64,000 nucleotides of DNA. Origin: Nageia nagi. Taxonomy: Eukaryota > Pinophyta. Positions 23,974-37,430 of this stretch are shown in pieces. The position numbers and the translations under genes were made by a program. Below the pieces are notes generated by a model. That model did not search any database and was not told the DNA's origin. It saw only the letters and a list, made by a program, of their open reading frames with translations. Position 1 is the first letter of the stretch; each line of letters begins with the position of its first letter. The stretch lies in the NCBI GenBank assembly GCA_050084985.1, contig JBITNC010000001.1, forward strand, positions 173,972,001 to 174,036,000, written 5' to 3'.

Positions 23974-24719
23974 TATAATCTTGGTAAGTTAGTCAAATGT
24001 TACTTTTTGACACTTAAATAGTTATACCATCCACATATCCATTTTCATAAAGTTTACATTCATAATTTCATCCATTCATACCAACCTATAAATGTGTTAC
24101 CATATTACTTATGATTAAAACCATGTGTATAAAATAATCAAGAATGGAAAATGATGATATCTTATTTTGTACTTTTTTAATTAAAATCTTGTCCTAATTA
24201 TATTTAAATCATTACAAGTATATAATAATAAAATTACACCATTTTTTTAATTTTATTAAATGATCTAAGACTAAAATATTTTAACATCATATCATTCATC
24301 CATCATCATCACATGATACAAAATAATCCATCCATAAAAAATAATAAGCGAAAAACTACTCTAACATGTTAGGATAGAATCAAATCGCATATCATCATCT
24401 TATCCACATATGATAATTAATCAAAGGAATTTTTGAACATTCACATATGTGAAATTGTAGATTTATCATCAATTAAACATTATATCACAATAGCATATAG
24501 AGTTGGTAAAAATAAACTCAACAACTACTCATCGTAAAACCATAACATAAAAATAAATTGATCATATATCAAAAAATCATCATCATAACATAGTTCTTCC
24601 ATCCAATCACATCAATATACCATCATCATGATAAAAAATAAAAGTATCACCAATCAAAAAATATAATTCCATAAGCATATCAAATTCTAATAATAATATC
24701 ATAATATCTAAAAGCCTCC

Positions 24720-25068
24720 AAAATCAAGGGCATCATCCTGACCACTAGTCTCTCCATCGTGGCCACTAGTCTCACCAACATCCAGTACTCTCTATGTTGA
24801 TGGACTATCCAAACTCCTCTCTTTGCCACTTGTTTGAAGCTTTATAGAAGAAATTCGATGATGAAAGGATATAGTTGTGGCACTCCTACTAGGAATTACC
24901 TAAATCCTACCTCTCGCTCACTGTGTACTGGCACCACCATAAGTATCACTACTTGTTGGATGAGTTAGAGCATGAATATCCAATAGAAAATAACCTGGAG
25001 GAGGTATGGGGTAGTCTAAACTTGGACAATATTCAGGAACACCCATAAGCCATGTGTAAGAAACCCCA
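24720..25068 (-). pseudogene. Duplicated C-terminal tail of the antisense ORF of element A
   Basis: Read on the minus strand this is the same text as 31160-31519: a PxLDYPIPPPGYxLLDI-like stretch, then a Ser/Thr-rich tail with GETSGHDGETSGQDDAP-like wording. It lacks the upstream domain, so it is a partial copy carried along by the tandem duplication. Confidence 0.6.
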
Positions 25069-25070
25069 CT

Positions 25071-26723
<1,653 letters not shown>

Positions 26724-27942
26724 CTATACATCCAAAATCCTAAATTTCATACGTAATTTTTTTTTAATTTAGTTTAAACACTTCAAAGATCTAGGAATGG
26801 ATTTAGACAATCCACATGAGCTTGTCAATGCTGCTAGCTAGTCAACACCCACATGGCAAGATTGAATAAAGATCATATTATCCAACCCTAATTAAATTTA
26901 TTCTAGTGTTCACTCCACAACGTTCATCTCGTTGAGAAGATACCTTAAATGTGACCCCACCATTTCCACTTCACAAACTATGTAGCAGACATTTTGGACA
27001 TGATGTAGTGGTTTCCTACTTGGGGCCCATATCATCTGAGAGAACATACATCCACTACGTTACACATCCTCACCCGATGATAACCATCTAACTCAAAGGA
27101 GTAGATAGTTTATCCTAGGTAAACTTCCTTATGAATGGGAAATGGCATCACCTATGGAATAGTTGTCATACTCCCATATGCTTAAATGCATGTAGTATGA
27201 CTACTAAATTACTTTCACCCAATAACCATAGTTTTATCGATTGCTATCCTCATCTGACACCCTGTCGAGGATATGAGATACTAACCTACCCATATCTATC
27301 GACTAGGCTCACCATGGAATTCGGCATCCTCATGCCCATATCTTGGGGAGCCATGGGTATCAAAACAATACCCGCGAGTGTTTTGTATAGTGTAATTAAT
27401 TTTAATAATATTATAAAAACCACTCATGACCTAATGATACCATATTGTATGCAAAAAGACTCAAAACAAATTATTTAGGTAGCCATAAGAGATCTGTAGA
27501 TTTATAAATATACCATACACATGGTACTACATAATTAATATCACTTTATAAAAGTTCTCATATTGATATGTAGTAGCGTGCCTTAAGATGACACTAAAGT
27601 CAGCTACTATTATAAAAGAAGTGCAGCACGAAGTGGTCTATACTCAAGAAATATTCTTTTGGAGTTTCATTTAGTGAGGGAGGTTCAACTAACAAATATT
27701 CTCTATAATTTTCATTCATTATCAAATTCGTGCAAAAATCTCCTTTTTGGTCGAACCAATTCCTTAGGTGTGACTCTTTCATCTAGGTTGTTGTCAAGTT
27801 CATCTTTCCCCTTCTAATCATTATTATAAGATCAATCATGTATTTATGAATTGATATTAAGTTTCAACATACACTTCTATACTTGATTGATAACCTATCA
27901 CACTATAAGTATTTCATTTATTAATCCTCTTTAAATTCATTT

Positions 27943-28660
27943 TTGATCCTTATTAAGATTCAAGGATTCCTAATATTCAACAATATTTTCTTCTCAATGA
28001 GGACTATATGTGTATGTTCTAAGAATATTAGAATTACCTTGATAAGGTTTCACTTACCATGTAGTATTGTACTAAATTCTCAATTCATCTACAAGGATTT
28101 AATATTAATAGCAATCCATATAGATGATCTAACTTTAATCCCTTTTTCTATGGTATTACTGAGATCTACTCTTAACCATAAATAAAGACTAAGACTATAA
28201 AGTTGTTCAATAATTTCTTGCATTGTAAGGGTGCTAACGTTGATCCATGCATTAAAGTTTACTCCACCTATAAAAGTCAAATTGATACAGTAATAACCAT
28301 AAGAATTCTTTATCATCCTTCACAATATGCTTGTATTATCCCTTGCTTTCATATGGGACTATAGTTCTTGTTTTAACATATATGAGACTTCAAAAGAACA
28401 CATTAAAGAATAGAGTTGTTTACATATAATTACTAATGAAAGTGTTGCCAAATTTTGCATTCAACTAAAAATAGATACATAATGATTTTACTGAAGAAAA
28501 GTTGACTTAATAATGATTTAATTCACTTTTTGTTATTCATGTCCTTGTACTACCTCATATAGTTCCTAATAAATAATTTCAAAAGATTACAATATAGAAT
28601 AAAATAGATCATATATCCATTAAATTAACTTTAAGAGGTTCTATCAAACTTGAATTCCAC
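27943..28660 (+). pseudogene. Decayed copia-like RT/RNase H fragment
   Basis: At about 28085-28150 the frame reads FIYKDLILIAIHIDDLTLIP, close to the copia RT block with the YVDD box (IAIYVDDLxLI) but with IDD. At about 28440-28500 AKFCIQLKIDT and RKVDL, and at 28600-28660 KIDHISIKLTLRGSIKLEF, resemble two versions of the RNase H tail (KHIDxxxHFIRExV...IKLEF). Frames change between pieces and stops are frequent. The call rests on short motifs only. Confidence 0.4.
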
Positions 28661-28689
28661 TAACTTATTACATGAAGATATTAAAATGA

Positions 28690-31012
28690 GGATAACCCTA
28701 ATCACTTACATGAGGGTCCTTTACAATATAAAACTAGCAATTTCATGGAAGAGAATCCAAAGCTTGATCTTGATCTTTGTTCTCTGGCATAGATCCCTCT
28801 TCGATCTCTTGATATAAAATCTCCTTCATCTTTGAGCTTCTTTCCTAGTATCAATGTAAATTGGGCCGAGTACTAGGAATAGTATAGATTTTAAGGATCA
28901 GGACATCCCTTTTTCAATCTATGACCTTAATGCAAATGATATACACACACCATCTCATTCTTCATAATTATTCTATGGACCTCATGAGGTTTTAAATCCT
29001 TTCTAGGACTACCTCCATTCCTTGGTCTTATGATAAAATCTTACCCACAATTCAAGAAATACAAGATCATAGCAAATTCATGGGTTAACTTTAAAAATAT
29101 ACTATCTAATTGAACAAGTGATATTTCCTTACGTAAATTTTTACCCTTAAGAGTTATCTCGTAACTAAGCATAACAACGATACTAATATCAAAATAACTT
29201 TTATCAAGGTATTGTATCTAATAAATGTTGAAACATATATTGAATAATTCCTTTCAAAAATACATGGTACCTGATTTTTTTAAGAAATATCTTACTACAT
29301 CTTATATCTACCTTATTAAGGTAATATATTAATCAATCTAAAATTTGACCGCCACATATTATTATTACCAATTAGATAATTGGCAATTGTTGAGTAATAC
29401 GAAAGACTTACCTTTTTAATGGTTCTCCAAAATTAATTTAACGGGAATTCATAAAAGGTAGCCATAATCCATAAGCTTATTCTTTAATGAAAGTAGGAAG
29501 AGTACGTAACAGACATTCCTAATTATATAACGTTATTTGATAGTGGAAAATGAACGTAGTATTTTCCACAGATCTAAATCAAGGGACGATTTAAATCAAT
29601 ACATCGTAGATCTATTTGATCCAATTATAAGGCTACGCAGGAAATGGAGATAACAGCGATTCTTTTCATAATTTCCATGAACTTGTTAGAGTACGACAAC
29701 GCATAGGGTCTTAAGGACTTTCCACAGAGTTCAAATCTTGTTCAACGAACATGGAGAAAGAAAACAAACAATTCCTAGTTTCAAATCCGTAAGAGGATTT
29801 CGTAATATTTAGAGGAACTGATGCAGAGCAGTGTTGTCTGTTCCTCAAAGTTCGAGTCCCTTAAGACTACACAGGAATGATAAAAAAAAGTTTTATCACA
29901 GAGTAGTATATGCCTATCGACCGTTAAGTATTCAAAAATCAATCTGAAACTATGATTCTTACTGTAAGGAATGGATTCTTATCATTCTCTCGACGCCCAA
30001 ATTCATTTATAATACAACTTCAATGGCGATGTAGGGATTTTTACATTTTTACAGGAATGAAGCAAGCTCATATGAACATTTGGTATTCCTGCTACGCCAT
30101 TGGTATTCAAGTCATGGATTTGAAAACTAATGAAAAAAATTCAAGTTCTTTTGCTAGTAAAAGCATATACGGCCAAAGGGTACTTAGGGAGTATTCTAAT
30201 CCATCAATAAAGTAATTTAGCTATCCTTCAAACATTGAACTCAAACACAACAAGCTTTAAATGAAATTTATCACTTTATTTCTCCTTCTAAGAGGAGTAT
30301 AAACCTCACATGCAAATTAATAAAATCTTTATTTCAAGGAAAAGCATACTATTAATAGTCATTAGCTTCATTAATATTTATTCTTAAACCATATTCCTTT
30401 TCCTCAACATACCTAATAATTTCAAAGAATCTTATCGTATCTAGTTATTAACAAAAATGAAGAGGAGAATAATAAACTACACTTCTTTACTTTTAAGAGA
30501 AAAGACAAGGTACCAACCATCACATGTAATATATCACACAAATAACATGTCCTTTTCAAATAAACGAGACTTTTATCAAATAATCCTTACATACCACATA
30601 CCAAGTAAAACTACTTTAACTAAGCATTTTAGCTTTATTGTCTAAAATGCAAAAGAATGCACTTGGATTTCGAGAGGGAGAGACTTCTTTCATCACGTAA
30701 CTTTACACCCAAAGTTTGATAATAACAATAATGAGATAGTAGATAGGTGTTTTCTTAATGTTCCACCCTCCTATTTATAGCCAAAGAGGTTCAAGTGTGT
30801 CCAAATGAACGCCTTCTCATCCCTTCAATAATGTTTGGGGTAGGTTTGATTAAAGTTATTGATGATTGTAATGGCATTTAATACCTTGGAACCTTTTTTA
30901 TTAACTGAAAAATTAGTGCCAACTATTATCCATACCTAACACAAGGAAATAAAAATAAATAGGGTCATTACTCTATTATTTACATCAACTATTAAATATT
31001 TTGGAACAATCA
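28690..31012 (-). promoter_or_regulatory. Possible minus-strand LTR or promoter region
   Basis: On the minus strand the segment starts at 31012 with TGATTGTTCC, has TATAAATAGG at about 30773-30782, and downstream a GC-richer stretch (29560-30200) that looks like transcribed leader. At about 29360, GTGGCGGTCAAATTT is a conceivable PBS. No second copy exists in the window to prove an LTR. The plus-strand frame at 29952-30215 has no recognisable content. Confidence 0.3.
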
Positions 31013-31020
31013 TATAATAT

Positions 31021-31519
31021 CAAAAAATCATCATCATAACATAGTTCTTCTATCCAATCACATCAATATACCATCATCATGATAAAAAAATAAAACTATC
31101 ATCAATCAATGAATATAAATCCATAAGCATATCAAAGTCTAAGAGTTCTATCATAATGTTTAAAAGCCTCCAAAATTAGGGGCATCATCTTGACCACTAG
31201 TCTTTCCATCGTGGCCACTAGTCTCACCAACATCCAATTCTCTCTATGTTGATAGACTACCCAAACTCCTCTCTTTGTTAGTCGCTTAAAGATTTGTAGA
31301 AGAAGGTCGATGGTGAGAGGATATAATTGTGGCACTCCTACTAGGAGCTACCTAAATCCTACCTCTTACCCCCTATGTATTGGCACCATCCAAAGTATGA
31401 CTACCTGTTGGATGAAGTAGAGTGCAAATATCCAATAGAATATAACCTGGAGGAGGTATGGGGTAGTCTAAACTTGGATAATACATAGGAACACCCACAA
31501 GCCATGTGTTAGAAATCCC
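31021..31519 (+). repeat. Tandem-duplicated unit, copy 2, 3' part
   Basis: It matches 24570-25068 over 499 bp (shared landmarks TCATCATCATAACATAGTTC, CCACTAGTCTCACCAACATC, AACCTGGAGGAGGTATGGGG). It is the C-terminal tail of the antisense ORF. Confidence 0.88.
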
Positions 31520-32760
31520 TCGATAATAATCTCTTTATCTGCATATATCTCTAATAAAGGCTAAAGAGTGTTACTTTGATCCCTATGTTGTACCCTTAGA
31601 TCCCATATACTAATGTAAAGATTGAATAACAATCTAAGCCATGCCTTTCTCATGGCAATATCTATCCCACTTAACCCTATAATGAATATGATCCTCCTCT
31701 AAATGATGAAACTGTTGAATTTAATCTCTAAGAGCCTAGTTGTCCTGTCAATACTAAGAAAACATGAACCTCCTCCTCTTAAGTGGACTCACCTTAGGGC
31801 AAATCCTCCTTTGCATGAACCTCCATCTTAGGTATATCTCCCTGCTGGGGCATATCCACATAAATTATTTGCCCTCCTACTGGCTCCTCGATCACATCAT
31901 CCACTCTTTATCATACTTGTCGATCCTCATCACCCTCATCATCATCCTCCTCCATCTTTAAAGACCATCAAGCAACATAAACCTCAGTGACTCCCATATC
32001 ATCCTCATTAATCTCCTCATCCACATCCTCATCACTAGTCAAATCTTTGATATTGCACAAATTCTGGAGGGACATATTAAACCAAACCAAATCAGCATCT
32101 GACTCGCTCAAAATGAAAATACTCCAAAAACTTTTTCTTACAACCACTAAGAACTTTGGCCTACCATATGCCCACAAGCTCCTCATCTGGCAATAAATGA
32201 TCAGGTACAATATGACTTAATACTCCATGATAATATTTGACATCTCATCAAAAACCATCTATGGGGTGAATGTAATAGTCCTCATGCCACTTCTAAATCC
32301 TCGCTACATAAGAAATTGTATTTGCAAATTTAGGGTTTAGGAGTTCATGAGGGTGTACAATGGTTATCTTCTCATACGCCCATGCCTGTAGTGTGATAGT
32401 AACTATTAAGGAAGTCCTCTACCCCTGAGTATGGGAAAATATCTCACTTTAGCATTGAGCTATTAAGGTGGGAGCCCAAGCAAACACCATGCTATGCTAT
32501 AACATGTCCACCATGACTTGAATAAGCGACCATGGGAATCAACCACTCCCTATGTCGAGAAATGTATAACACTGGATTAGCCCCATCAAATAGGAGAATC
32601 TAATGCTCCCTTGTTGGTCCTCTCTCTACAACTAATAATACCTAATACCACATGATTTGATCTCATACATAATGCTAGAAATAGAGGTAAAAAATACCTA
32701 ATACCACCCACTTTTAAAATAAAAGAAATTTTTGAATTATCCTCCACTTTCATCAGCAAA
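31160..32760 (-). pseudogene. Antisense ORF of element A with plant-mobile-domain-like core
   Basis: It is read towards the left, away from the 3' LTR. At about 32395-32240: LQAWAYEKITIVHPHELLNP, then KFANTISYVARI, a stop, then KWHEDYYIHP. At about 32210-32070 in shifting frames: SHIVPDHLLPDEELVG and FERVRC-x-FGLV-x-YVPPEL. This order (W-xYE helix, KW strand, RQFG-x-xQ-x-IPP element) resembles the plant mobile domain found in MAIN/MAIL proteins and some transposons. An acidic DEDVDEEINEDDMG tract and a Ser/Pro/Gly tail follow. Antisense ORFs are known in some Tat-lineage elements such as Grande. The domain name is my reading, not a search result. Confidence 0.55.
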
Positions 32761-32766
32761 TAATTC

Positions 32767-32780
32767 AAAAAGGGGCAAAA
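32767..32780 (+). other. Polypurine tract of element A
   Basis: AAAAAGGGGCAAAA lies immediately before the 3' LTR. It is the expected primer for plus-strand DNA synthesis, with a single C interruption. Confidence 0.8.
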
Positions 32781-33685
32781 TGTAGACACCCAAAAATGAT
32801 CCCGTTTTCAAAATTCAAAAGAGGGATAAAAAATTAAAATATTATTATATAAGTTATAATTAATGCTGAAACACCAATGCCCAATAGTCAATTTTCAATG
32901 ATTTGAATCAAATGTCAACATCCACTCCAAGGATGTCGATGATTATAATTAGCAAGATCAAAATTAAAAGGTGAGCTATTGAGGGACTGATCCATCAAAT
33001 CTATGGATAAGGGATGATTCATGGTCAATCCCATAGATTTAATCTCGAGATCACGATGATTATGGATTTAGATGAGCTCTTGGATAAGGTTTTTTGCCTC
33101 CAAAATGTGAGATCTAACTAATTTTTAAATTTATAAATAAAACCTTTAGGAATGAAGAAAGGGACCCAAATTCAAAGTAAAGCCACTCTCCATAAATTCA
33201 TGTAGGCTATTTTATGAGTTAAGTGATGTTATTTCATGATTATTTATTCATTTCAGTATTGTATGTTTTAATATGAGTAGGTATGTTTGATGTTTTATTC
33301 TTGCATGTGTGTAGGGTCCACAAGTGTTGATTAATAAAACATTGGAGGTTTTTTTAAGGTGACAACAGCTAGGAACCAAAATGTAGCTAAAGAACAATAA
33401 GGAGAGAAATCAATAGTTTACACAAAAGTTATAGAAATGCCAACGATTACCTATCAGATGCCCACGACTGAACATAATCGCTAGCAATTTCAAATAGAAC
33501 ATTGGCAACTTTGTAAGAGCCAAAGAGGCTCAACATCAAAATTTTATAAAAGCCCTTCTAATAAGGCACACTGAATCTAGTGATTCGCATATGTAAAATT
33601 AAGGTCACATAGAGATGTAATAGAACATTCATTTGTATTAATAAAATTCATCTATCTATGAATAAGTTGCATTTTTATATCAACA
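32781..33685 (+). repeat. 3' LTR of element A
   Basis: It starts TGTAGACACCCAAAAATGA and ends ATATCAACA. It is 905 bp, the same length as the 5' LTR. It is followed by GCTAG, one mismatch from the GGTAG left of the element. Confidence 0.92.
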
Positions 33686-34039
33686 GCTAGCATGATCGTA
33701 TCATTGGGCCTCACTCACCTCGATTCCTAATTATTTAGCATAGCCATTAATTGGTACCCTTTGCATTTACCATATCATTAAGATCATCTAGCATTTGTCT
33801 CTTATTATGTAGTAGGTTTGCATACCTACGCATACCCTTCATATCAATAAAACATCATTAAACATTGATCATTAATAATAATTATTAATATCTTATTGAT
33901 CATTATCATTTCATCATTAAAAATTATCAATATCTTATTGATCATCATTAAAATATCAATATAATCATTCATCATTTATCAAATCAATAATAAGCATCAT
34001 TAATCTTTAGCTTTTGAGTTGAGTTTCGCATCTGGCATC
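33686..34039 (+). other. 3' internal remainder of element B
   Basis: The part of B between the insertion point of A and the 3' LTR of B. It is AT-rich with repeated ATTATCAATATCTTATTGATCA-like words (about 33850-33990) and no ORF. No clear polypurine tract remains before 34040. Confidence 0.6.
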
Positions 34040-35942
34040 TATAAACACCTCAAAATCACCATTTGGTCCTAATCGTTTAAATCTTAGCATTTTCATCCTA
34101 ATTGCTCCCTCATAGTCATGTTTTTACTTTATATATTAAGCACAAATTGATATACCAGTTTCTCTGGATGGTTAACCGGTTAGCTTGCTAACCGACCAAC
34201 TAGCTAGGTCAACTGACCTACCAATCCAATGTCAGAACTATAAAGTCAAATTTAAAATCCATTTTTTCTCTCTTGTTTTTTCAAATCCTCTTACCTCTTG
34301 ACCATTATGGAGCCTTCTCTCTCATACATCTGAAGCCTTGAGTAAGATCGCAAGCCCTAATCACCTCTAGCACTCCCTCTCACATGTTTGGATCATTCTT
34401 ATAGGTGTTGAAGAGAATTGGTAGCTATCTTAGAGCTATTAGAATCACTATATCCTTTTTATATTGCATTTATTGTATTTGTGTGAGCATGTAATATTAT
34501 TGTAAGCTAGATTCATGGTAGTTTAGTCTTGTTTTGTCATTTTATCATTATCTTAACATAACATGACATATCACCTTACATTATAGGTATTTCCTTGCTT
34601 TATAATGCCCATTTGGTTGTGGGATAGCGATCCGAAAAGGAAATTCCGAGGTAAAAAAAATAAAGGTCTCAAAATGTGTTGTTGTTCTCTTCAAAATCAA
34701 AGTGCTCTTCGCCTACTCTTTAATATTTTTCCAACGTTTTCAAAATCCAAAATTGAATGTGTGAATTATTGAAGTTTGGAATTTATAATAAATAGTAATT
34801 AATGATTACTATTTATTTTTTAAAGGGTTTCCATCATTTGCAATCCCATATTCATGAAATTCCAAAAAATCATGTAAAATTTAATGGGAAAATTAAAATC
34901 CATTAAATGGAAAGGATATGGGCATCCATTTTAAAAATATTGGCAGGTCAATGAAGTCCAAGGAAGCCCAAGGAGCCGCGCATGATGGACGTTATGGGGA
35001 TTGGAGCCCACACTTGGACGACGTGGAGGTCAAATATCATAAGAAGATCCCTGTCATGGAGGGAGCCAAAGTTTGAAGGGAGCCGCAAGCTGAAAAACGT
35101 ATCGAATGCTTGCCAAGACCTGAAGCTGCCCAAAACTTAGATCAACCTGTCATTAATCTTTTCCAATCAAGAAGTCTATTCGCTCGCAGTCTCCATAAAC
35201 TGCCAACGTGATCTCTAAATGGAAGAAACCCACTAGCCTATTGCCAGCCAACATGAGCCTAAAACCATCGTCTTCATCCACGTAAAGGGGATTTAAATGG
35301 GGCTTGTTGGAATCGCCAAAGATATCAGACCTGTCATTCCACGTAGAGGAGGAGCATCGAGCTGTGAGAGCTTCCTACCAAAGTAGGAGATCAGGTAATA
35401 TTGGGGTTGTTGAAGCAGCTGACGAGAAGGATACCAAGGAGAAAAAACCCTTCAAAAGAGATTTAGTGGAGAGCCTACGGTGATCGTGTGTTTCGACTTC
35501 AAAAGAGTAAAGTAAGATGTTACATTCAAATGACATTGTAAAGTGGACTCTAGGATAATGGATCAACTTTTGTTGGATGTATACCACATCAATCGACCCA
35601 GGGTAAAATTGTGTCAATCTTTTTATGTGATTAATTTTTATTTCCACAAGAATAAAAATTAATAAAGTGTAAAGATCCAAAAGTGAACTTGTGAAAAGGG
35701 TTTATAGATCAGATAGGGGGTCTACATTCCTTGAAGGAGGTTTAACACCTCTTTTTGAGCACACTCTAGGGTATTAAAGGACTATAGTGTTGAGACTCCA
35801 TTTAACATTAGTATTTTACAGGTTTAGACATCAAGAGCATATCCCTTCATCATTTTCTCATAAGATAAACTCTAGAAAAAGCATGGTAGTGCAACCTTTA
35901 TCTGCCTCCCTTTTGGAGGATCACCACATTTGGATACCCACA
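34040..35942 (+). repeat. 3' LTR of element B, interrupted
   Basis: It aligns with 3347-4139 in two pieces (34040-34626 and 35716-35942). The TG start has decayed to TA. It ends TTGGATACCCACA, followed by the target duplication CCACT (35943-35947). Confidence 0.9.
34627..35715. mobile_element. 1.09-kb unidentified insertion in the 3' LTR of element B
   Basis: Comparison with the other LTR shows extra DNA between GTTGTGGGATA and GGGGGTCTAC. GATA occurs at both edges (34623-34626 and 35712-35715), a possible 4-bp target duplication, or 5 bp with one mismatch. The inside is clearly GC-richer (about 34940-35560) than its surroundings, has a TATA-like GGGATTTAAATGGGG at about 35288, and no convincing ORF. 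The ends (GCGATCCG and TTTATAGATCA) are neither clean TG/CA nor clear inverted repeats. A solo LTR or a non-autonomous element are both possible. Confidence 0.6.
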
Positions 35943-35947
35943 CCACT

Positions 35948-36870
35948 TAGTAAATGAATTAGGATCCATTCCTAACATTGACAATATGTAACAAAGAGAC
36001 ACCATCTCAACTAACTAGTTTCATACCAAATTCAATAACCTTTGCAAGTATTATTTTGATATGTGAAACTTTGATATGGTAGATACTTTTGCAAGTTTTT
36101 GTTTGATAAGTATTTTTGCAAATACATAATTTACTATTATTATTATTATTATTAAATAATTCATAAAATATTTATTCTATTTTATGAATAAGGGAAAATT
36201 ATATTACTCAACTTACTTGGAGTTTTGAAAGGATATTAGAAAATGTTTTTATGTCAACAAGAATTTGCAATGAAAAGATAATTTTTATTGGTGACAATAA
36301 TAAGTTCATCATCATATTGTCTCTAGTTTTATGCAATACCTACCAATGTTGGATCCCTTTTCTTATAGTATTTACCTACCACTCAAGAGTCATATTATGT
36401 TCTTTTACTCACAAGATGCTTTAAGAATTATGTCAAAAATTAAAGTTGATTCATAAGTTCAACAAAGTTAAAAAAAGTTATAAAATTTAGCATTACACAA
36501 ATGAGATGTTGACATATAACAAAATGGCTATTCCTATAAAGGAAAAAAGAAATCCAACTTGGATTTAGAACTCCATCTTATCTAACATAAAAAATTAAGG
36601 GAAGGTTATAAGGATATAACCCACCTTATATCTTTCACATTGAAAAAAATACAATTATAAAACAACTTTCAATAACAACATAAATATTGGAATCCACTGG
36701 TAATGCCCAATATAATATTATAAATGATGTGATCTTTGAGTTGAAATTATAATTATGTTTACAATAGCATTATCGATATGAACATAACTTATATTATAAC
36801 TATCTCTCTATACATTATTGAAGGACACTCAAGAGCCAAACAACTTGAAATGAAAAGTAAAATGAAAGCA
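35948..36870. other. Intergenic sequence right of the gypsy nest
   Basis: AT-rich sequence with an (ATT)n run at about 36134-36155 and no supported gene. Confidence 0.5.
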
Positions 36871-36882
36871 ACAAAATTTATC

Positions 36883-37430
36883 CTAATTTTCCACTCTTCT
36901 TGTTTCTTTGGATCCTTTTTGACATGAGAGAGATTTATTTGAGTGGCTCATTTTGAGGTAATTGGGTAATCTTTTTTCTTGTAATTGGTTTATCTTTTTG
37001 GTCGACCATATTTCAAAGCTATTTATTGCATCTCCTATTGTTTGAGAACCATCATTTAGGATGGGTAAGATGTATTCATCCTTTACATGTAATTGATTAA
37101 GCATACTAAAATATTACCGTAATCAATTATGGTAATTATCATTTGAATCAGTATTGTGGACCTTCCCAATCCCAACATGTTCTCCATGATCACCTAGTAG
37201 GAGCACTTTATCTCATATTTCAAAAAATTTATACCAAAATCATTATCAATTTGACTATGATAAGGCCTCACATTTGTTGTCATATTCAAAACAATTTACA
37301 ACTTCTTGGCCATTTTGAGTATATCCACATTCTTTTAAAAACTTCATGTACTTATTGCAAAGGAAATACTATTAAAAAGTATTTGAATAACTCTTTACAA
37401 CAATCCTTTCCTTTGCACATAAGTTACTTC
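36883..37430 (-). pseudogene. Fragment resembling the tail of plant transposase/TNP-type proteins
   Basis: On the minus strand, VLLLGDHGEHVGIGKVHNTD is followed after frame changes by NQLHVKDEYILPILNDGSQT and IGDAINSFEIW. The pattern (V-A-x-x-x-LxSxDPxxxVxGxxLGxxxxxVxV...ILPxPxxxxxTIGDAIxxxIxW) is common at the C-terminus of plant transposon proteins near En/Spm-type elements. The 73-codon end piece (36883-37104) is the best preserved. The plus-strand frame at 37143-37547 is its shadow. The family call is tentative. Confidence 0.4.

Larger units (their letters stand above)
22773..25070 (+). repeat. Tandem-duplicated unit, copy 1, in the 3' region of element A
   Basis: It consists of a 5' part (22773-24336) matching 25071-26709 and a 3' part (24570-25068) matching 31021-31519. 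The 3' part ends exactly where copy 2 begins, as expected for a head-to-tail duplication of about 2.3 kb. The sequence between (24337-24569) survives mostly only here. Landmarks shared by the 5' parts include CATCAATCATTCC, TTCATGGACTTAATATTCTT and TTAGTCAAATGTTACTTTTT. Frames at 23209-23391 and 25611-25793 are the same sequence in the two copies and are not regarded as genes. Confidence 0.85.
26724..31012. mobile_element. Probable insertion or replacement of about 4.3 kb in duplication copy 2
   Basis: Copy 1 has about 230 bp between its two conserved parts; copy 2 has about 4.3 kb of unrelated sequence here. The right edge ends AACAATCA (TG...CA type on the minus strand) directly before the resumed repeat. 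Near that edge a minus-strand promoter-like GGCTATAAATAGGAGG lies at about 30770-30785, as in an LTR read leftwards. A decayed copia-like piece lies at 27943-28660 on the plus strand. No matching second LTR was found, so the nature of the insert is uncertain; it may be composite. Confidence 0.45.

Noticed and set aside
34948-35680. Minus-strand frames of 61 and 101 codons in the 1.09-kb insertion
   Set aside because: No recognisable motif; open only because the sequence is less AT-rich.
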